Positions 1 to 13,133 of a stretch of DNA of 64,000 nucleotides are shown here, in pieces. Each line of letters starts with the position of its first letter. Positions within the stretch are counted from its first letter, which is position 1. This DNA comes from Tricholoma matsutake (taxonomy: Eukaryota > Basidiomycota > Agaricomycetes > Agaricales > Tricholomataceae). The stretch is from NCBI GenBank assembly GCA_026075535.2, contig AP026540.1:5270001-5334000 (forward strand), read 5' to 3'. A program made the position numbers and the translations under genes. Under the pieces are notes generated by a model, which was not told the DNA's origin, did not search any database, and was given only the letters and a program-made list of their open reading frames with translations.

Positions 1-2699
1 TCGTTAGCTCAATAAAAAGGTGGAGGTACAAGAATATACGTGGTCTATGCTTCAGGTCAGTCAGTGGATTGCGAGTAAGACCGGTGAGACAAACCAAGGA
101 ATTTCAGAGCTTCCTGGCGTTGGGTAGCAGATAGCCCAGCATCAATTACACGTGTGGTGTAGTTTGCAATTGCGGTCACTGACAACGATTAGTTCAACTC
201 ATCGTTTCGATCTTCTCAAGAGACTCGGAAACGTAGATGTATTATTAAACTTACAAATACACTTTCCGTTCGCACAGTCGCGAGCCCCGAATACAGAGCA
301 GGAAGTCGGCGGATTATCTAATCAAGATCATATCAACCACGGACGTGAAGGAATCCATGGATATACGTGCCATGAGCGTCGACATAGTGCAAGCTACTTG
401 ACCTGCGCAACCAAGTAAATTTGATTCCATTGGCATGACCTCCCAGGAATGCTTACCAAGCGTATGCTGTTTGTCTCTTTACTTCATCAGCCCACTACTA
501 GCGCGTTATTTTTCAGGATCTTACAATGTCCAACATTGCTCACCGTAGCAGCAGGGCCAAGGGATTGATTGTAAGTTGATCCTAATGAAGTCTGTACGAA
601 GGACAGAGCTTTCGGAGCAAGAAACTGGAGACCGAAAAGAGTCGGCAGTCATTCAATGTCTGGTGATTGACGTCACTGACCTGCATGGCAACGTAGCTTT
701 GTGCGTTAAAAACATCAGCCGCGAACTAATATGATACGGTACTGAGGACCTACCCGACGGCCTGGTGTCCACTAGCCCCCCAGGCATATACACCATAAGC
801 GCAGATCAAACTAGTCCAAATGAGAGTAGTTGACTTCATGGAGGATGCTTCAAAGAGCGAATGGTCGATGCTTTATATAAATCCGTAATGGCCCTTCAAA
901 ATAGGAAACCAACCAGACTAAGTCTCGAGGCATGAGGTGATTCGCAAATTCTGAGTACCATAAGTAAGGTAGCCTTTCATCCATAATCCACCAACATCAC
1001 ATGTGAAGACCAATAGTGGAAGGTCGCCAATGGCCGATCATAGGACCGTCCCTGCACGGCCTACACCCTATTGGGAGAGCGTTGGCATACTCGACTTGGG
1101 ACTTCATCGGCAAGGGGTGGACCGTGGACGTATATACCGTGGGAGGAATAGATGGGGAACAGGGGGAGTATCGGTTGAGGGGGATGGGGGGTGGAACTGC
1201 AGAGTAAAGGCAAGAGTCGTTCGTTTAACCACGATCGTTTTTTCTTTTCCGACAGGCACAAGTTAAGCCTTCCCGTGATCGATCCCGTGTTCGTACACCA
1301 ACTATGCAGTTCGCTGACAGCTGGAAGCCTCGGCGCTCATGCGGGCTCGGGAAGTATAGAATACCGTAGTGGGAGGAAGCGCATCAGCCAGTCCTGCAAG
1401 CTTGAGAGGGCGTGGTAGCGGTTCAGGTGCTTGTCGATGAGGAGGGTTCTTTAGGTGTAGCCTACTTCCGGGGGATTGTGTTCGGGCGCCCTTTTAAAAA
1501 AGGAATAAATCCTTAATCCAAAAAAAAAAAAAACCAACATCACATGTTGTTACATTTTTGTGACAGCTGTCCAAAACGGGATGAACTGTAGAAAGTAGCT
1601 CTATGTAGAGCTTGTTAGACTAGGTTTTCTCAAAATTAGGGAACTCTTTTAATACATGCTAAAGTCATATATTCCAAATGGTTTGCCATGAGATTAAGAA
1701 TTGAGTCTGGAATGCTGGGAGTTATGTTTCCCTATATACTGCAATCACTGATATGTATTATGTACTATAAAGGTGGGTTATGCCATATGTTATGTATGTG
1801 GTATGTAGGTGTAACCCTCGGACCCTTACCACAACCGAGGACTTCGACGCGGCTATTACATATCAGGACAACGCCTATTACGCTTTGATGACCCAATTTT
1901 TACTATATCATTTCATTTTCATCTTCGTTGCACCTCATCCTTACTCTGTGCAACGAAGGTTAGTCTAATCTTCATTTCATATATACTTACATACTGATCC
2001 TTACTCTGTGCAACGAAGATAACATTGTCCTGGCTGTAGCGTCTGTTTAGTGAGGCTTGCCTAACACAGCAGCCTTTCAGTAGGTGATTAGAAAGACTAA
2101 TTCAAGCTGATTCTATGGGAGGGTGAGATGATAACTTTGCTTGTTCAAGGTCATCCATCAAACTCTCTGGAAGTACAGGATGGCTGCGATACTTCCTGGC
2201 TGAAGGTTAATTTATGTTTTCCTCCCATGCGACCAGCGCATTCTATAAGGGCCACGCAACCTTCTCAAGACGCGACGTGCCAATATTGACGCGTCAGGAC
2301 ACTATTTTTAGGAAATTGATTCGACTACATAGTTTTATCTATCTCAAGACCAATTATATTGATTTTATCACATTTCCCTGAAAACAGATTTTCCATAAAG
2401 TGTTTGGGGAACACAAAGTACGATTTTACAGATTTTTGACCCTTGCCTTGACTCAAGTTGACTGAGATGTCCTTACACTTGTCACGATATGAGTCATCAG
2501 TGTCCATTGCGAGCAAAAATTGCAACACGTGAACATGACGGTGGTTTACACCTCCCCGGGGTCCAGTGTTTTCAACTTTCAATGTTCAAAACACAAAGGT
2601 CGCCGATACCATGTAGAAGTATGGCTCAGCGCTCGATGCAACACGGTGTTCACCATACATGACCAAGCGCTACTCCTCACAACCAAGAGTTTATGATGA
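1..2699. other. Gene-poor region, no convincing CDS
   Basis: I see no spliced or unspliced reading frame here that resembles a known protein. All open frames are short (under 90 codons) and lack the codon and intron pattern of the neighbouring genes. The stretch holds A-runs near 1497-1532 and the repeat unit at 1921-2020 listed separately. It may be intergenic sequence or decayed mobile-element DNA, but no terminal repeats or transposase motifs could be recognised. Confidence 0.5.
1921..2020. repeat. Small inverted plus direct repeat cluster
   Basis: A 22-base unit beginning ATCCTTACTCTG occurs twice in direct orientation, at 1937-1958 and 1997-2018. A 13-base arm at 1921-1933 is the perfect reverse complement of 2008-2020, and 11 bases of it also match 1948-1958. 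The segment could therefore fold as a hairpin with either copy. Function is unknown. A remnant of a small non-autonomous element is one possibility. Confidence 0.6.
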
Positions 2700-4289
2700 T
2701 TATGGCCTTCCCTCATTGTCTTCCTTCTGCTCATGCATTCCTCTCAGGTCGAGAAAGTCGCTCATATCCATGGGAAAGTTCATATCGGATTCGGGAGCAT
2801 CTCCAAAAAATCCAGGACTGAGAGTCGAAAGGTCAAGCGAATTGAGATCGAATTGTGCCTCTTCATTGGCATCACCTGAATTTGGGACCTTGGCTACAAG
2901 TTGAGACGAGGACGACGGTTTGGTAAATCCCTGGTATAGCGCTGATTGGGCGACGGATGAAGATGCCTTCAATTGCTGAGGATGATCAGAGTGATCAAGG
3001 GTAGCAAATATATCATCGCTTGGGTGACTGAGAGCGTCGAGGAAACCTCCTTCTGTCTTTGGGGACTTTCCATGAAAGTCATTGGTCATCACGGTATCTC
3101 CGACCACAGGAGAGAAAAGACCGTCCACAGCATCGGTTGCCTCGAGCGAAGGGTTGTCCACGCTGTCTCCAAAAAGATCTGTCATAGCCATGTCAATGTC
3201 CATGGAGTCCAGGTCAAGCTCAATAGGCTTGTCAGCACTACTTCCGACGTTGGCGTTACTCGACCTTTTCATATCATTGCTATTAGGTCGACTGGTCTCC
3301 GAGACAGTGAGATCAATGTCCACCGGTCGCTCAAGAGGCGATGCAGAGGAAGCGAATGCCTCCATAAAACCAGGAGGAAATTCATTAGGGCCAACTGCGC
3401 GAGCTGATCGGGGCGCGAGGGTAACTGGCGAAGCCAGGCCGCTTGTGAATAGTGATGCGTCGTCAGTGGAGATACGAAGCGAGGTGGAGGAGAGGTCGAG
3501 TTTGAGAGGTAGTGTTGGCCGCTGAAGGGACGAAATTGAGATAGCTGAGGGGCGGCGCCCGGGGCCGACAGTGGAACTGGGAGTAGGTGAATTTGTGGGA
3601 GTTGGCACAGGGGCATTTGCAGATATGCTGGCCGCGATGCCTGAATCAGGCGCAGCGGGTAGCGGAATGCGTATCGATGTCGGTGACAATGATGTTGACT
3701 TTGAACGCGTTCGACTTGCAACTGCGGCTGCTGCTTTCTCAGCTTCTAAAACGTGCCGCTCCTCTCGGTGCAGATCTCGCTGTAAGACTGCGATCGCTCG
3801 TAACTGGGATACCGTCACTCCTGGAGCTTATTACGATAAAAGAACGGGACACTGACCAAACGAGATTCAATAGAATCACAAAGCTGGTCGTATTTCTCCA
3901 CCTCGCGTCCAAGAGAAATCGTTAGTGAACGAGGTGGTTCGGGAGCGTATTTCTGGATTCCTCTACAAATTTGTAATTCCAGTTGTTAAATTTCAAAGGA
4001 CTGAAGGAGATATATTGGCGCACAGTCGACGAGCATCGGCATAAAATCCATAAATTTGCCCTGTCTTCACGGCAGCGTTCTAATGATCATATATGAGGCT
4101 CCTCGTTGTGCTTACGAAGACGAGAACTACCATCAGACACGTTGATAGCGCTCTGACCTCCGGCTCCAGGATTGTATGAGGCACCGGGGGGTCTGGTGGG
4201 GGAGGCATAGCTTTGGCATCATTTTTCTCCGTTTTTACTGGACTTGTGGGTGGCTTGGTAGCTGTTGAACGACGAGCCTTGGGAGCCAT
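2700..4289 (-). CDS. Unidentified coiled-coil protein with acidic C-terminus
   Basis: A multi-exon gene read from an ATG at 4289 (beginning MAPKARRSTATKPP) to a stop at 2700. The N-terminus is basic and Pro-rich. The middle, spliced at about 3819-3960, is helical (EVEKYDQLCDSIESRL, then RAIAVLQRDLHREE), followed by a long Ser/Thr/Pro-rich stretch. The C-terminal 150 residues are rich in Asp, Leu and Met (LDSMDIDMAMTDLFGD, MDMSDFLDL). The last exon has no ATG of its own, so it must be joined to upstream exons; the first intron boundaries are not settled. A helical N-terminus with an acidic hydrophobic C-terminus recalls transcription co-regulators such as Mediator tail subunits, but that is only a guess. 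It is divergent from the UVRAG-like gene, with 276 bp between starts. Confidence 0.6.
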
Positions 4290-4565
4290 GTGTAGGTAGT
4301 TGAAGACTGGAACGCGAAAATACTGGATAGTGGTAGACACGAGATGTTCGGAAGGTTGAATCAAACAAGCTGCCTTCGGAATGAAGAAGATCAAGCGCAA
4401 ACATTGTTACGCGCATCTCTTTTGCTTTTGCTTCACCGGGGGCCAGTGGATCTCAATATCCCGCCTATTAAGGGTGCAGGCTGTTGTCAAAGCCAAAGGT
4501 TCCTTAAACGCCTTGACTGGCGTCACTGATACTGCGCCATTGGTGCGCTGAACGGAGGTCGCAAT

Positions 4566-7500
4566 ATGGCTTCGACCCCTTCATCATCTCCAACTACCAA
4601 TCAACAAGTGGCAGATGTAGAGACCACGTTAACCCAAGCCAGTCCATTTTACTCTTACTTCGTTAAAGCATTCTCATCGTGTATTTTAACAGAGGCGCAT
4701 TCGGCACATAACGGCCATCCAAATACGCAACTTGACACCTTTCCCAGTCCGCGATGCCTTTGCTTCTGCTTTGACTCAACCTTCGGAACAACCCCAATTC
4801 TCTAGTCATGGACATCTATCGGACGACTTGGATGTCACCTTATCAAGAAAACGTAGTCGTAGAATCTCAACCGCGTCGGCGGCAGCACACGGAAGTTTGT
4901 GGTCCGATGAAGGTGCGGTTGAGGATGGATTCCAACCTGGCGTAGTTGGAGAAAAAGAAAGGAAAAGTTCGGCTTCGCGAGTGAGTTTTTCTTCGGAAGC
5001 AGGCAGTCGTGGGCGACCTTATTCTGCGTCGGGATCTACTCCTACAGTTCGACCTTACCGTCATCGTACGAGCTCTGCTGCGTCTCATCTCTCTGGCCCC
5101 TCTAATTCTAGTTCGGTCCCATCTGGTGGTTTGATATCCCCCTTGACTACCATTTTACCGGACAACTCCCAGCCGGGGTTAGAGAAGGTCATAAATGCCC
5201 GCCTCGTTGAGACATTTCTTGCTCTATATGTTCCTCAGCCTGCGACTGTATGCACTCCTAGTCCTAGAGCGAGGTCACCTTCGAGCTCTACTTGTGCTCC
5301 GCGGGATAGATCTGCCTCGCAGGGCATGAGAGGTGTTGACAATAATCTTGCTCGGAAAACCAAGACCCCTCCACTTTCTCTTTCGGAAAAGGGTGCGACA
5401 CAGGTTCGACATCAAGCATCGACCTCCCCAAAGTTACAGCCTGCATCGAAGACGACAAATAACCACAGTAAGGCTGCCTCAACGTCTTCGCTTCGACCGA
5501 ACGGGAAGACCAGTGGGACTTTACATTCCTTTCCGTCGCCGCAGAAGCTTTCACCACCACATTGGCCCCAAGTTCCTAATCATCTCTCCCCCATCCTCCG
5601 GCCCTCGACCAATCCCTCATTCCCTATCGACGCCAAGTTAAATTATAACTTCAGTGAAGGGACTGACCTAAGCGGCAACAAGATTAAGATCGAGGTGTGG
5701 GGAAACGTGGGCAACCGGTGGAAGAGAGATGTCAGTTTCCAAAGCAAAGGCAAGGAGAAGGAAGTCGAGCCTCCGAAGGAAGCCGACAAAGAGTGGAAGA
5801 TTATAGATGAGTGGTTTGTTGATCTGACGGACCTGGTGCCTTTGTCTGACGACGTACGTAACTGTCTTTCTTGAAGACTAATTTTTTTATAAAGCCATCT
5901 TTGTAGCTTGCCGTGCACCCTTCTCAACTGCCTTCTAACACGCTTCTGATGACACTATCACCCCCTGGACAGACATTTTATCTGCCGTCTCCCAATCCCG
6001 GTCGCATACGATCTCCTTCCCCGTCAGCTGGATATGCTTCGGATCCAGAGTTGGAAGTAAGGAAAGTCAAACAATCTGGCGATACTATGATCAGCGAACC
6101 GACAGATAACAACGGTGGCACCATTACGCAAACACGAAGGCGACATGGGGTCGGTTTTCGATCATATGAGTCGACCGAAATGTCAAAGACAGCAAATTGG
6201 CAAGATCTCTTGAAGTCTGTTGTTAAAATTGTCCGAACGGTTGAGACTTCTGCTTACAATTCGTACAGACTTGTAACTTTGCAATCGTGTATACTTGACC
6301 ACGAAGTTTCGCTCCATGAGGTAGTACGCGGGGTTGACATGGTTCTCGAAGGCGATATAATCTCCAACTTGGTAGGTCACACCTTGGGCTGTCCTTGTCT
6401 TTTCGTTTTACCATTTTGATTTGATCTCAAACTCGATCACTGAAGCGGCGCGAAGTATCGGAGCGTGAAGCTCGACTGGAGGAGTTGATCGTAAATCGAC
6501 GCAAGGTTGCTGAAGAATCTGATCGACGTATGATAATTTCTTATTGGTGGGCCACTCGTTTCTAATGGGGTTTGTTTCAGTGAGATACGAGATTAGGAGT
6601 CGTCGGGAGGCTCTCAGACAGCGGAGAGAAGTGTTAACTTTGGCTAAAGGGCAACATAAGAAGGCACTAGAAGCACGATTTGAGACGGAGGAAATTCTTC
6701 TGCAGAATAGGTAACTTCGCTTATGTTCCGTTCACCCTCCATGTTAAGTTTATCTCACCAGAGCACGGCATCTTGCACTCATCGCACGTTTCGGCCCAAC
6801 CCGTACCACGCTCCTTACTATTTTATCTACTATATTTCCCATTGAACTCTTTTCTCCTCCTGACCTGCTTTACACCATTCTTGATGTCCCTCTGCCTATA
6901 CCAGTGACTTCTTCCGATCCTGGACCGCCCCTCACGGTGTTGACACATAAAGAAGTCAATGAAGATACCGTAGCGACTTCATTAGGTTATGCAGCGCAGG
7001 TCGTACAACTGCTAGCGGCTTACTTGGGGAAGGGTCTGGTTTATCCAGTCACCTGTGTCGGCAGTCGCAGTCTTATTCGTGATGGGATATCTGCAATGGT
7101 TGGGCCACGGATGTGAGTGTGCCATATCCCTCTCGCCTGTAGACTTGTTAAAGAATAATGCATGTCATTAGGTTTCCATTGTTTTCCAAAGGCGTTGACA
7201 CTTACCGATTCGAATATGGAGTTTTCCTGCTGAACAAGGATATCGAAATGGTGCATTGAATCTTGTTCAAATGTGCGACACTTGATTTACATCACTGCAG
7301 CTAATGGCCGACCGCGATCTACGTGCTCTGGACATGCGCCACACCTTACCTAACCTCAAGAATCTGCTTCTCACCCTGACTGATGGCGAAGGTGTCAGAC
7401 TTCGGTACGTAACAGCTTCCTATTTTGGCTTGCGGTATACCGACGCCTCTAATAGACGGCCATTGCCACCCAGCTCTCCGATGTCACTCGTGTCAGACTT

Positions 7501-7999
7501 GGAGTCGTCGTCTTCTTCTTCTCGCGCTGACTCTCCTGTGGAACACGATTCCCACACACCTGAGATCACAACTATAACAGACCTGCCGGCGGGGGGTAGT
7601 ACGCCACCTACCAGCGGCTCAGCAACACCCACCACAGCCGCAACCGACGCTTCTAAGAAACCGCGTCCATTCCTTGGCTTTTCTCCTTTCACCGATTTTT
7701 TGCGTGGACGTTATCCATCCTCAATCCGGATATCTGGGAAGGATGGAGAGCACACCACGTCTGTGACGAGTTACGAGGAACAGGACGGAAGCGATGAGGA
7801 GGAAGACCGCAAGACGATCCATGGTGTCATCCGGGATGCAGATTCGGAACCTCGAGAACAGGGAAAACCGCTTGTTGATGATGATGATGCCATTTCATTG
7901 GAGAACGGGGTCGCACCGGATCACCAAGAAAAGCTGAGTGACGATAACTATCCACTATCCCATACCACCTTGTCGGTACCATTCTCACACGTCAAGTAA
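4566..7999 (+). CDS. UVRAG/Vps38-like autophagy and endosomal protein
   Basis: Ten exons join in frame to a 967-residue protein: 4566-4607, 4693-5853, 5907-6214, 6269-6371, 6446-6527, 6581-6710, 6762-7112, 7172-7250, 7301-7404, 7456-7999. Exon 2 opens with the conserved block RRIRHITAIQIRNLTPFPVR. Residues ~30-400 are Ser-rich. A long coiled coil spans about residues 505-610 (REVSEREARLEEL, RREALRQRREVL). It is followed by the conserved C-terminal domain of the Atg14/UVRAG family (YPVTCVGSRSLIRDGISAMV, RFEYGVFLLNKDIEML). The tail is acidic and disordered. In other eukaryotes such proteins bind Vps30/Beclin 1 in the class III PI3-kinase complex II on endosomes and vacuoles. An Atg14 assignment is less likely because the N-terminus lacks a zinc-ribbon-like Cys pattern. 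Confidence 0.85.
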
Positions 8000-8851
8000 T
8001 TACATACATGTTATACGGTATACCCCGTTGCTAAGCATCACTAGTCACTTCTTGACTATGTCATGTTTATGAGATCTATAGGACTACTTTGGCAACTTTG
8101 GCATTGAATATTGGCGACTGGTATAGGTTTTACGCAACCTGTTGAAATTGGATTGGACAGTGACCTGGTAAACCATTCCAGGGTGAGCGAGAAGCAAAGC
8201 TGGAAAAGTATATATTCGTATCAAGTTTGTGCCTAGTGTGCGGCCGGAACCAAAGGAGGCCAAAGCCACATCGCGACTTAGCGTGTCAAGTAAATGAGGA
8301 AGAGCAATATGGTAGCAACGGCTAGCAACGGGTGCAACGGGTCGAACATTTTGTAATTGATTGCAATAAGATCACTAATAATCTATAGTATAACATAAAA
8401 GAACTGTGTGTTGGTGAATTGTGAAGGGGTAAAATATTTTCAAGGGGTTACCGGAGTTGTAAATTTGGAGGTCATTGCCGATGTTTAGAGTTCAAGGGAA
8501 ACCAAAGCAAAGGAATAGCGCGCGGCTCTCAGTGACCCCATATATTTCACCCATCCTTCCAGTCTCTTGTCCACCATTCTCCCTCCTCTTAAAACTGGAG
8601 TCTTAAAAAGGGTCTGCCCCTCCACATCACTCTCTTTCCCTCTTTCTAAACATTTCTCTCAGCCTACAAGCCGCATTGTAACAACAGTCCTTTTAGACGG
8701 GCTCAAAATCATCTTATAGGTAAGTATACTATTCATCTCGACCCTGCCATTACATCACAACAATTCACAGGATTTTCCTTGTGTAACTAGGCTTTGCTCT
8801 TTCTTATATCTCTTTCTGTCCTTCACCCTTCCTGGAAAACTTGTCTCCTTC
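8000..8851 (+). promoter_or_regulatory. Intergenic and leader region of the PUF gene
   Basis: No gene is visible. The part next to the PUF gene is pyrimidine-rich (about 8550-8660 and 8800-8850), as is common upstream of fungal start sites. A probable 5'-UTR intron runs from 8720 (GTAAGT) to 8770 (TTCACAG), 51 bp long, so transcription should start upstream of about 8700. Confidence 0.5.
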
Positions 8852-11800
8852 ATGATGAATACCACTATGGAGAACTCTAGTTCTACTAATAACCGTCCTA
8901 CCTCTCAGGAGAGGAAGCAAAGTCCACCTGCCTTCTTGGACCTTGCTGATTCTGTAAGTTGTTCATCGTGTCAATATTCTAGACATTCATGACGTATATA
9001 TATCAAGGCTGCGAGGTTAGGAACTAATATGCCCGACTTGACGGCCGTGAGTGTTACATTATTGTGCTGCCCAATTCGAGTCAACAATGTCCTCATCTTC
9101 AATAGCGCGTAGAGCTCAAGCGCCTCGAGCATGAGCGACAGCGGTTGCTCCAGCGTAAAATGTTTGAGGATCAAATGAGAGCGCTGGAGCAGCAGCAAGC
9201 TCAGGAGCTGCTCACCATTCCGTATGGGAACGATACATCTAATGGCAATAGTGCCTTACAACACTTGGCGGTCTCAGCCCCAACTACTCCGCCTCGCATC
9301 AATGCCCCATTGAACGGCGATGCTCGGGGTGGTGTACGAACGAGTCACGGTCAAGTTGATGCGGAGTCGTTATCAAAGGCAGTTGGAACTGCGGCAGACA
9401 ACAGGAAATCCGTTACGTATGCCCCTTCTGTCAATCTCTCTCCCGATTTTCCAACGAGTGGGACAACGAATGGACAAGGCTTTTCACGCCCAGCTGGTGC
9501 GAAGAGTATGCCTGCTAGTCGTCGCACATCGGCGAGCAGTCATGACGAAGAGTTGGCAGGCCATCTCCAGGGTTTATCCTTAATCGGAGAGCGTTCGAAT
9601 AGAGCCTCTCCGGCTCCCGGTCCTGTCTCGGCTTCCATCTTGATGAGGGGTAACGCTCGTTATGGGGATGATCAGGGTGCACGATACGCAAGCACCTATA
9701 ATGCTGGCATGATGCTAGATGAGCAGTTGGATCAAGAAATGCACAGTTCGCAATTTTTTATGTTCGCCTGTCTCCTTCTCAAAATATTCTTCGCAGATGC
9801 CATGAGGAACCTCCCAACATCAGATGATGACAAGTTCCACAACTCATATCCTAATAAGGTATGTTTTTAAGAACGTACCGATATGCATATCAAATCATGA
9901 TGGCTTCAAGGTAACCACTTCGTCCGCGGCATTGGACCTTGCTCATATATCCCAAACTTCACCCCGTTCCCATTTCCGGGCTCTGGACTCGCGGGAAAAG
10001 TCCTCAGAGTGGCCACAGTTTACTGGCGCTCCTCGTGGGCCTGATAGTCTTGCTTCCCGTACTGACAGGAGAATTGTGACAAACCCTAGCCTGACACTCT
10101 CCGCCTCGCCAGATGACCGTCCAGTCCCAGCTTCTGCTACTCCCCTCCTCCAGCAGCACTCGCAAGGTCACAGCCATGGTCAAGCTGTTTCTTCACGGCG
10201 AGGCTCGCCGTCCAACTTGCTTGACAACCTCATTGTTAACACTCGTTCTGTGCCTGCCACTCCTCTTGCTGGTGTTTCGGGTAACATTTCCCACCTCAAA
10301 ACCCCTGTGACTCCCCATACGCCCGATACTCACGCTTTAAGTTCACGGGTTTCGTCTCAGTCATCGCATCAACTCAACGATAATACCGTCAGTGCGACTG
10401 AGCTGCAGGCGTCCTTATCCAGAATTTCGCCGTCACAGTATGAGAACAATTCGATGACGTACAACCTTGATGAGGTATATTTCGTTTTTTGGTTTGCGCC
10501 TCTGTTCTTATGCGATAGTAGCAGTACGATATGGATCCTATGTATGGTCTCAGCGGAGGGATTGAAAACGATCCGTATAACGGGTATGGCTACGAACCCA
10601 GTGGTCGTGGTGGCGTAAGTCCCAACGGGGCCCATAATGGTACCAGTGGTTCTACCGCGTTGTATCATCACAATGGCTCGCGTTATGGCCTTGGAAACCC
10701 TGGACGGGGACATGCTGGTGGTGCAGAGACTAAGATGAATGGCTTGCACGGGCCGAAGCACAAGCGTGGTGACATAGATCGGGAGTGTAAGTATTAATTA
10801 GCCTCTAGCTCTCTCTACCATGTACTAATTCTGTCTCCATTCCCCAGTTAATCGATTTGCTGGTACTCGCTTGGAAGATCTTCAGGGAGAGATCGCTGGA
10901 ATGTGCAAGGATCAACATGGATGCAGGTACTTGCAAAAGAAGCTCGAGGAGGACATTCCAGAACATCGCGACATGATCTTCCGGGAGACCTTTAGTCATT
11001 TCGCGGACTTGATGACCGGTAAAGTTCTCGCAACAAGAGTCCTGGCGTCTTGCGTGACCTTGTCTCCCTCTAGATCCTTTCGGCAATTATCTGTGCCAGA
11101 AGCTCTTGGAGTACTCGACGGATGAGCAGCGCAGCTTGATTTGTGATTCCGTTGCTCAAGATCTCGTTAACATCTCTCTGAACATGCATGGCACTCGTGC
11201 AGTTCAGAAGATGATTGACTTCCTCTCGACTCGGAGGCAGGCAAGTCTGGTTTCTTTGGGATCTCTCTTATCACACTTACGGGGAGAAACCTAGGCTGAT
11301 CATCGATACAACGTTCAGATCCATTCTATCATTGTTGCACTCAGCCTCCACGTCGTTGTGCTCATCAAGGACTTGAACGGAAATCATGTCATTCAGAAAT
11401 GTCTAAACAAGCTAGCTGCCGAAGACAATCAGGTATGTCATTCTATCCTTTTGTAGGAAGAGGCTTATCACTGTCTAGTTCATCTACAATGCGGTTGCGG
11501 CAAACTGCGTCGAGGTCGCTACCCATCGTCATGGCTGTTGTGTTCTGCAGCGATGCATTGACCATGCGTCAGACCATCAACGCATTCAACTCGTGAATGA
11601 GATTACGTATAACGCTCTCACTCTGGTTCAGGATCCCTATGGTAATTATGTGAGTGCTCTAAGTCCGCATTCGCGGCACATGTGCTGATGTTGGGTAGGT
11701 GGTGCAATACATCCTTGATCTGAACGACAACCGTTTCAGCGATGCTGTCATCCGGCAATTTGCGGGTAATGTTTGTGCGCTCTCAGTCCAGAAATTTAGT

Positions 11801-12564
11801 TCCAACGTTATCGAGAAGGTAAGGAAATATCTAATCTCCGCTCTTCTCCCTGATGGAATCATTCTTTCAGTGTGTACGCGTTGCTGAGCACAATACACGT
11901 AAGATGCTTATCGAGGAATTGTTGAATCGCACGCGCTTGGAGAAATTGTTGCGGGATTCGTATGGCAACTATTGCGTTCAGGTGTGTTGCAAGTAATCTT
12001 CAATATGACTCGTGGTGATTCATATCAAATGCTCTTCAGACTGCTCTGGATTACGCTGAGCCAACGCAACGAGCACTTCTCGTGGAAGGCATCCGACCTG
12101 TTCTTCCTTTGATCCGGAACACGCCATATGGTAAGCGCATCCAGAACAAACTGCAACGAGAGCATTTGGACCACTTCGGAGGTTATCACACTCAGCAGAT
12201 GGTCAATCATACTCTCAGTAACCAAGGCATGGGACATCACCATGGAGGCGGCGCTCGCCACATGCCGCACCAGGCGAATCCTTTGCCTGATGTCTATGCC
12301 ACATCAAATGGCATCTATCCTATCCAAAACCAAGCCTCATTTGGGCAAGCTCATATGACCGCTCACGGCTTGCAACCGCAATCCATCGACGGTTATGTGT
12401 TGCAGAATAATTCTAGCCACAACCAGGGCATAGCGGCGTCACTTTCTCACGGAGGCGGGTTCTCCGGTGCTTCGTTCGCAAACGTCAACCATTTCGGAGG
12501 TGCGGCTCCCATTTCAGGCATGACTGACCCATACCACCAGAGGTCCTTTGGTTATGGGATGTAA
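8852..12564 (+). CDS. Pumilio/PUF RNA-binding protein, Puf4-type
   Basis: Thirteen exons join in frame to 1015 residues: 8852-8953, 9008-9046, 9106-9745, 9797-9858, 9911-10474, 10525-10786, 10848-11018, 11074-11240, 11319-11432, 11479-11649, 11699-11818, 11871-11981, 12040-12564. The first 550 residues are Ser/Pro/Gln/Asn-rich. Eight PUF repeats follow, with base-reading cores DQHGCRYLQ, DPFGNYLCQ, NMHGTRAVQ, DLNGNHVIQ, HRHGCCVLQ, DPYGNYVVQ, QKFSSNVIE and DSYGNYCVQ. The tail is Gly/His/Asn-rich. The SN..E repeat 7 flanked by NY..Q repeats predicts recognition of UGUA-type 3'-UTR elements. PUF proteins repress or localise mRNAs in the cytoplasm. The intron at 11241-11318 needs a GC donor to keep the frame. 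Confidence 0.93.
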
Positions 12565-13133
12565 TCGCATTCTTCTCAATGGACGTACAAAGTGCTCTCG
12601 CCACTCCTTTCGAAACGGACCCTACATTCATTTAATTTTAATGCATTCACTTGCATCCGATACCTCGAACATCTACTTTACTCGATGGCTTTTTTGAATT
12701 GTTCTTCAGTTGCTCGCTCCTTTCCTGTTCGGGTTCTCATTGATCATACCATATTCATTGGCACTGTATTACGCAGCCGGCATATTTTAACCCATTTGCT
12801 TTTCATGCTTTTTGCTCATCGCACTTCTTATTTGCCCTCTCACCCATTTGTACAGTTTATTTCTCAATCACGCCTAACTCGGTTGTCTGTCTCATAGTAT
12901 CCTTGCAGCACTATCTGTCATCCTGTAGTTATTCCTGACACCAACCGTATAAAGACATTAAAATAGATTCATGGATTTTCCATCTGCCTAGCAATGCCAA
13001 TACGGACGGATCGGGCAAGGGAACCCGGCATTTACGCGACTGGAGCTTCGAAAGACATATATCTTGTTTTAATATCATATTATCCATACATGATGGCTTT
13101 GGAGGGAACGAGGACCAGCCGACGAAAACGGGA
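12565..13133. other. Intergenic: convergent 3' regions
   Basis: This lies between the PUF stop and the end of the ribosomal protein S29 gene on the opposite strand. It is T-rich on the + strand and holds no recognisable gene. It should contain the 3' UTRs and poly(A) sites of both genes. Confidence 0.5.

Noticed and set aside
2973..3855. Plus-strand frames of 94-147 codons opposite the 2.7-4.3 kb gene
   Set aside because: They are shadows of the Ser/Asp-rich minus-strand exon, with no start context, splice structure or family resemblance.
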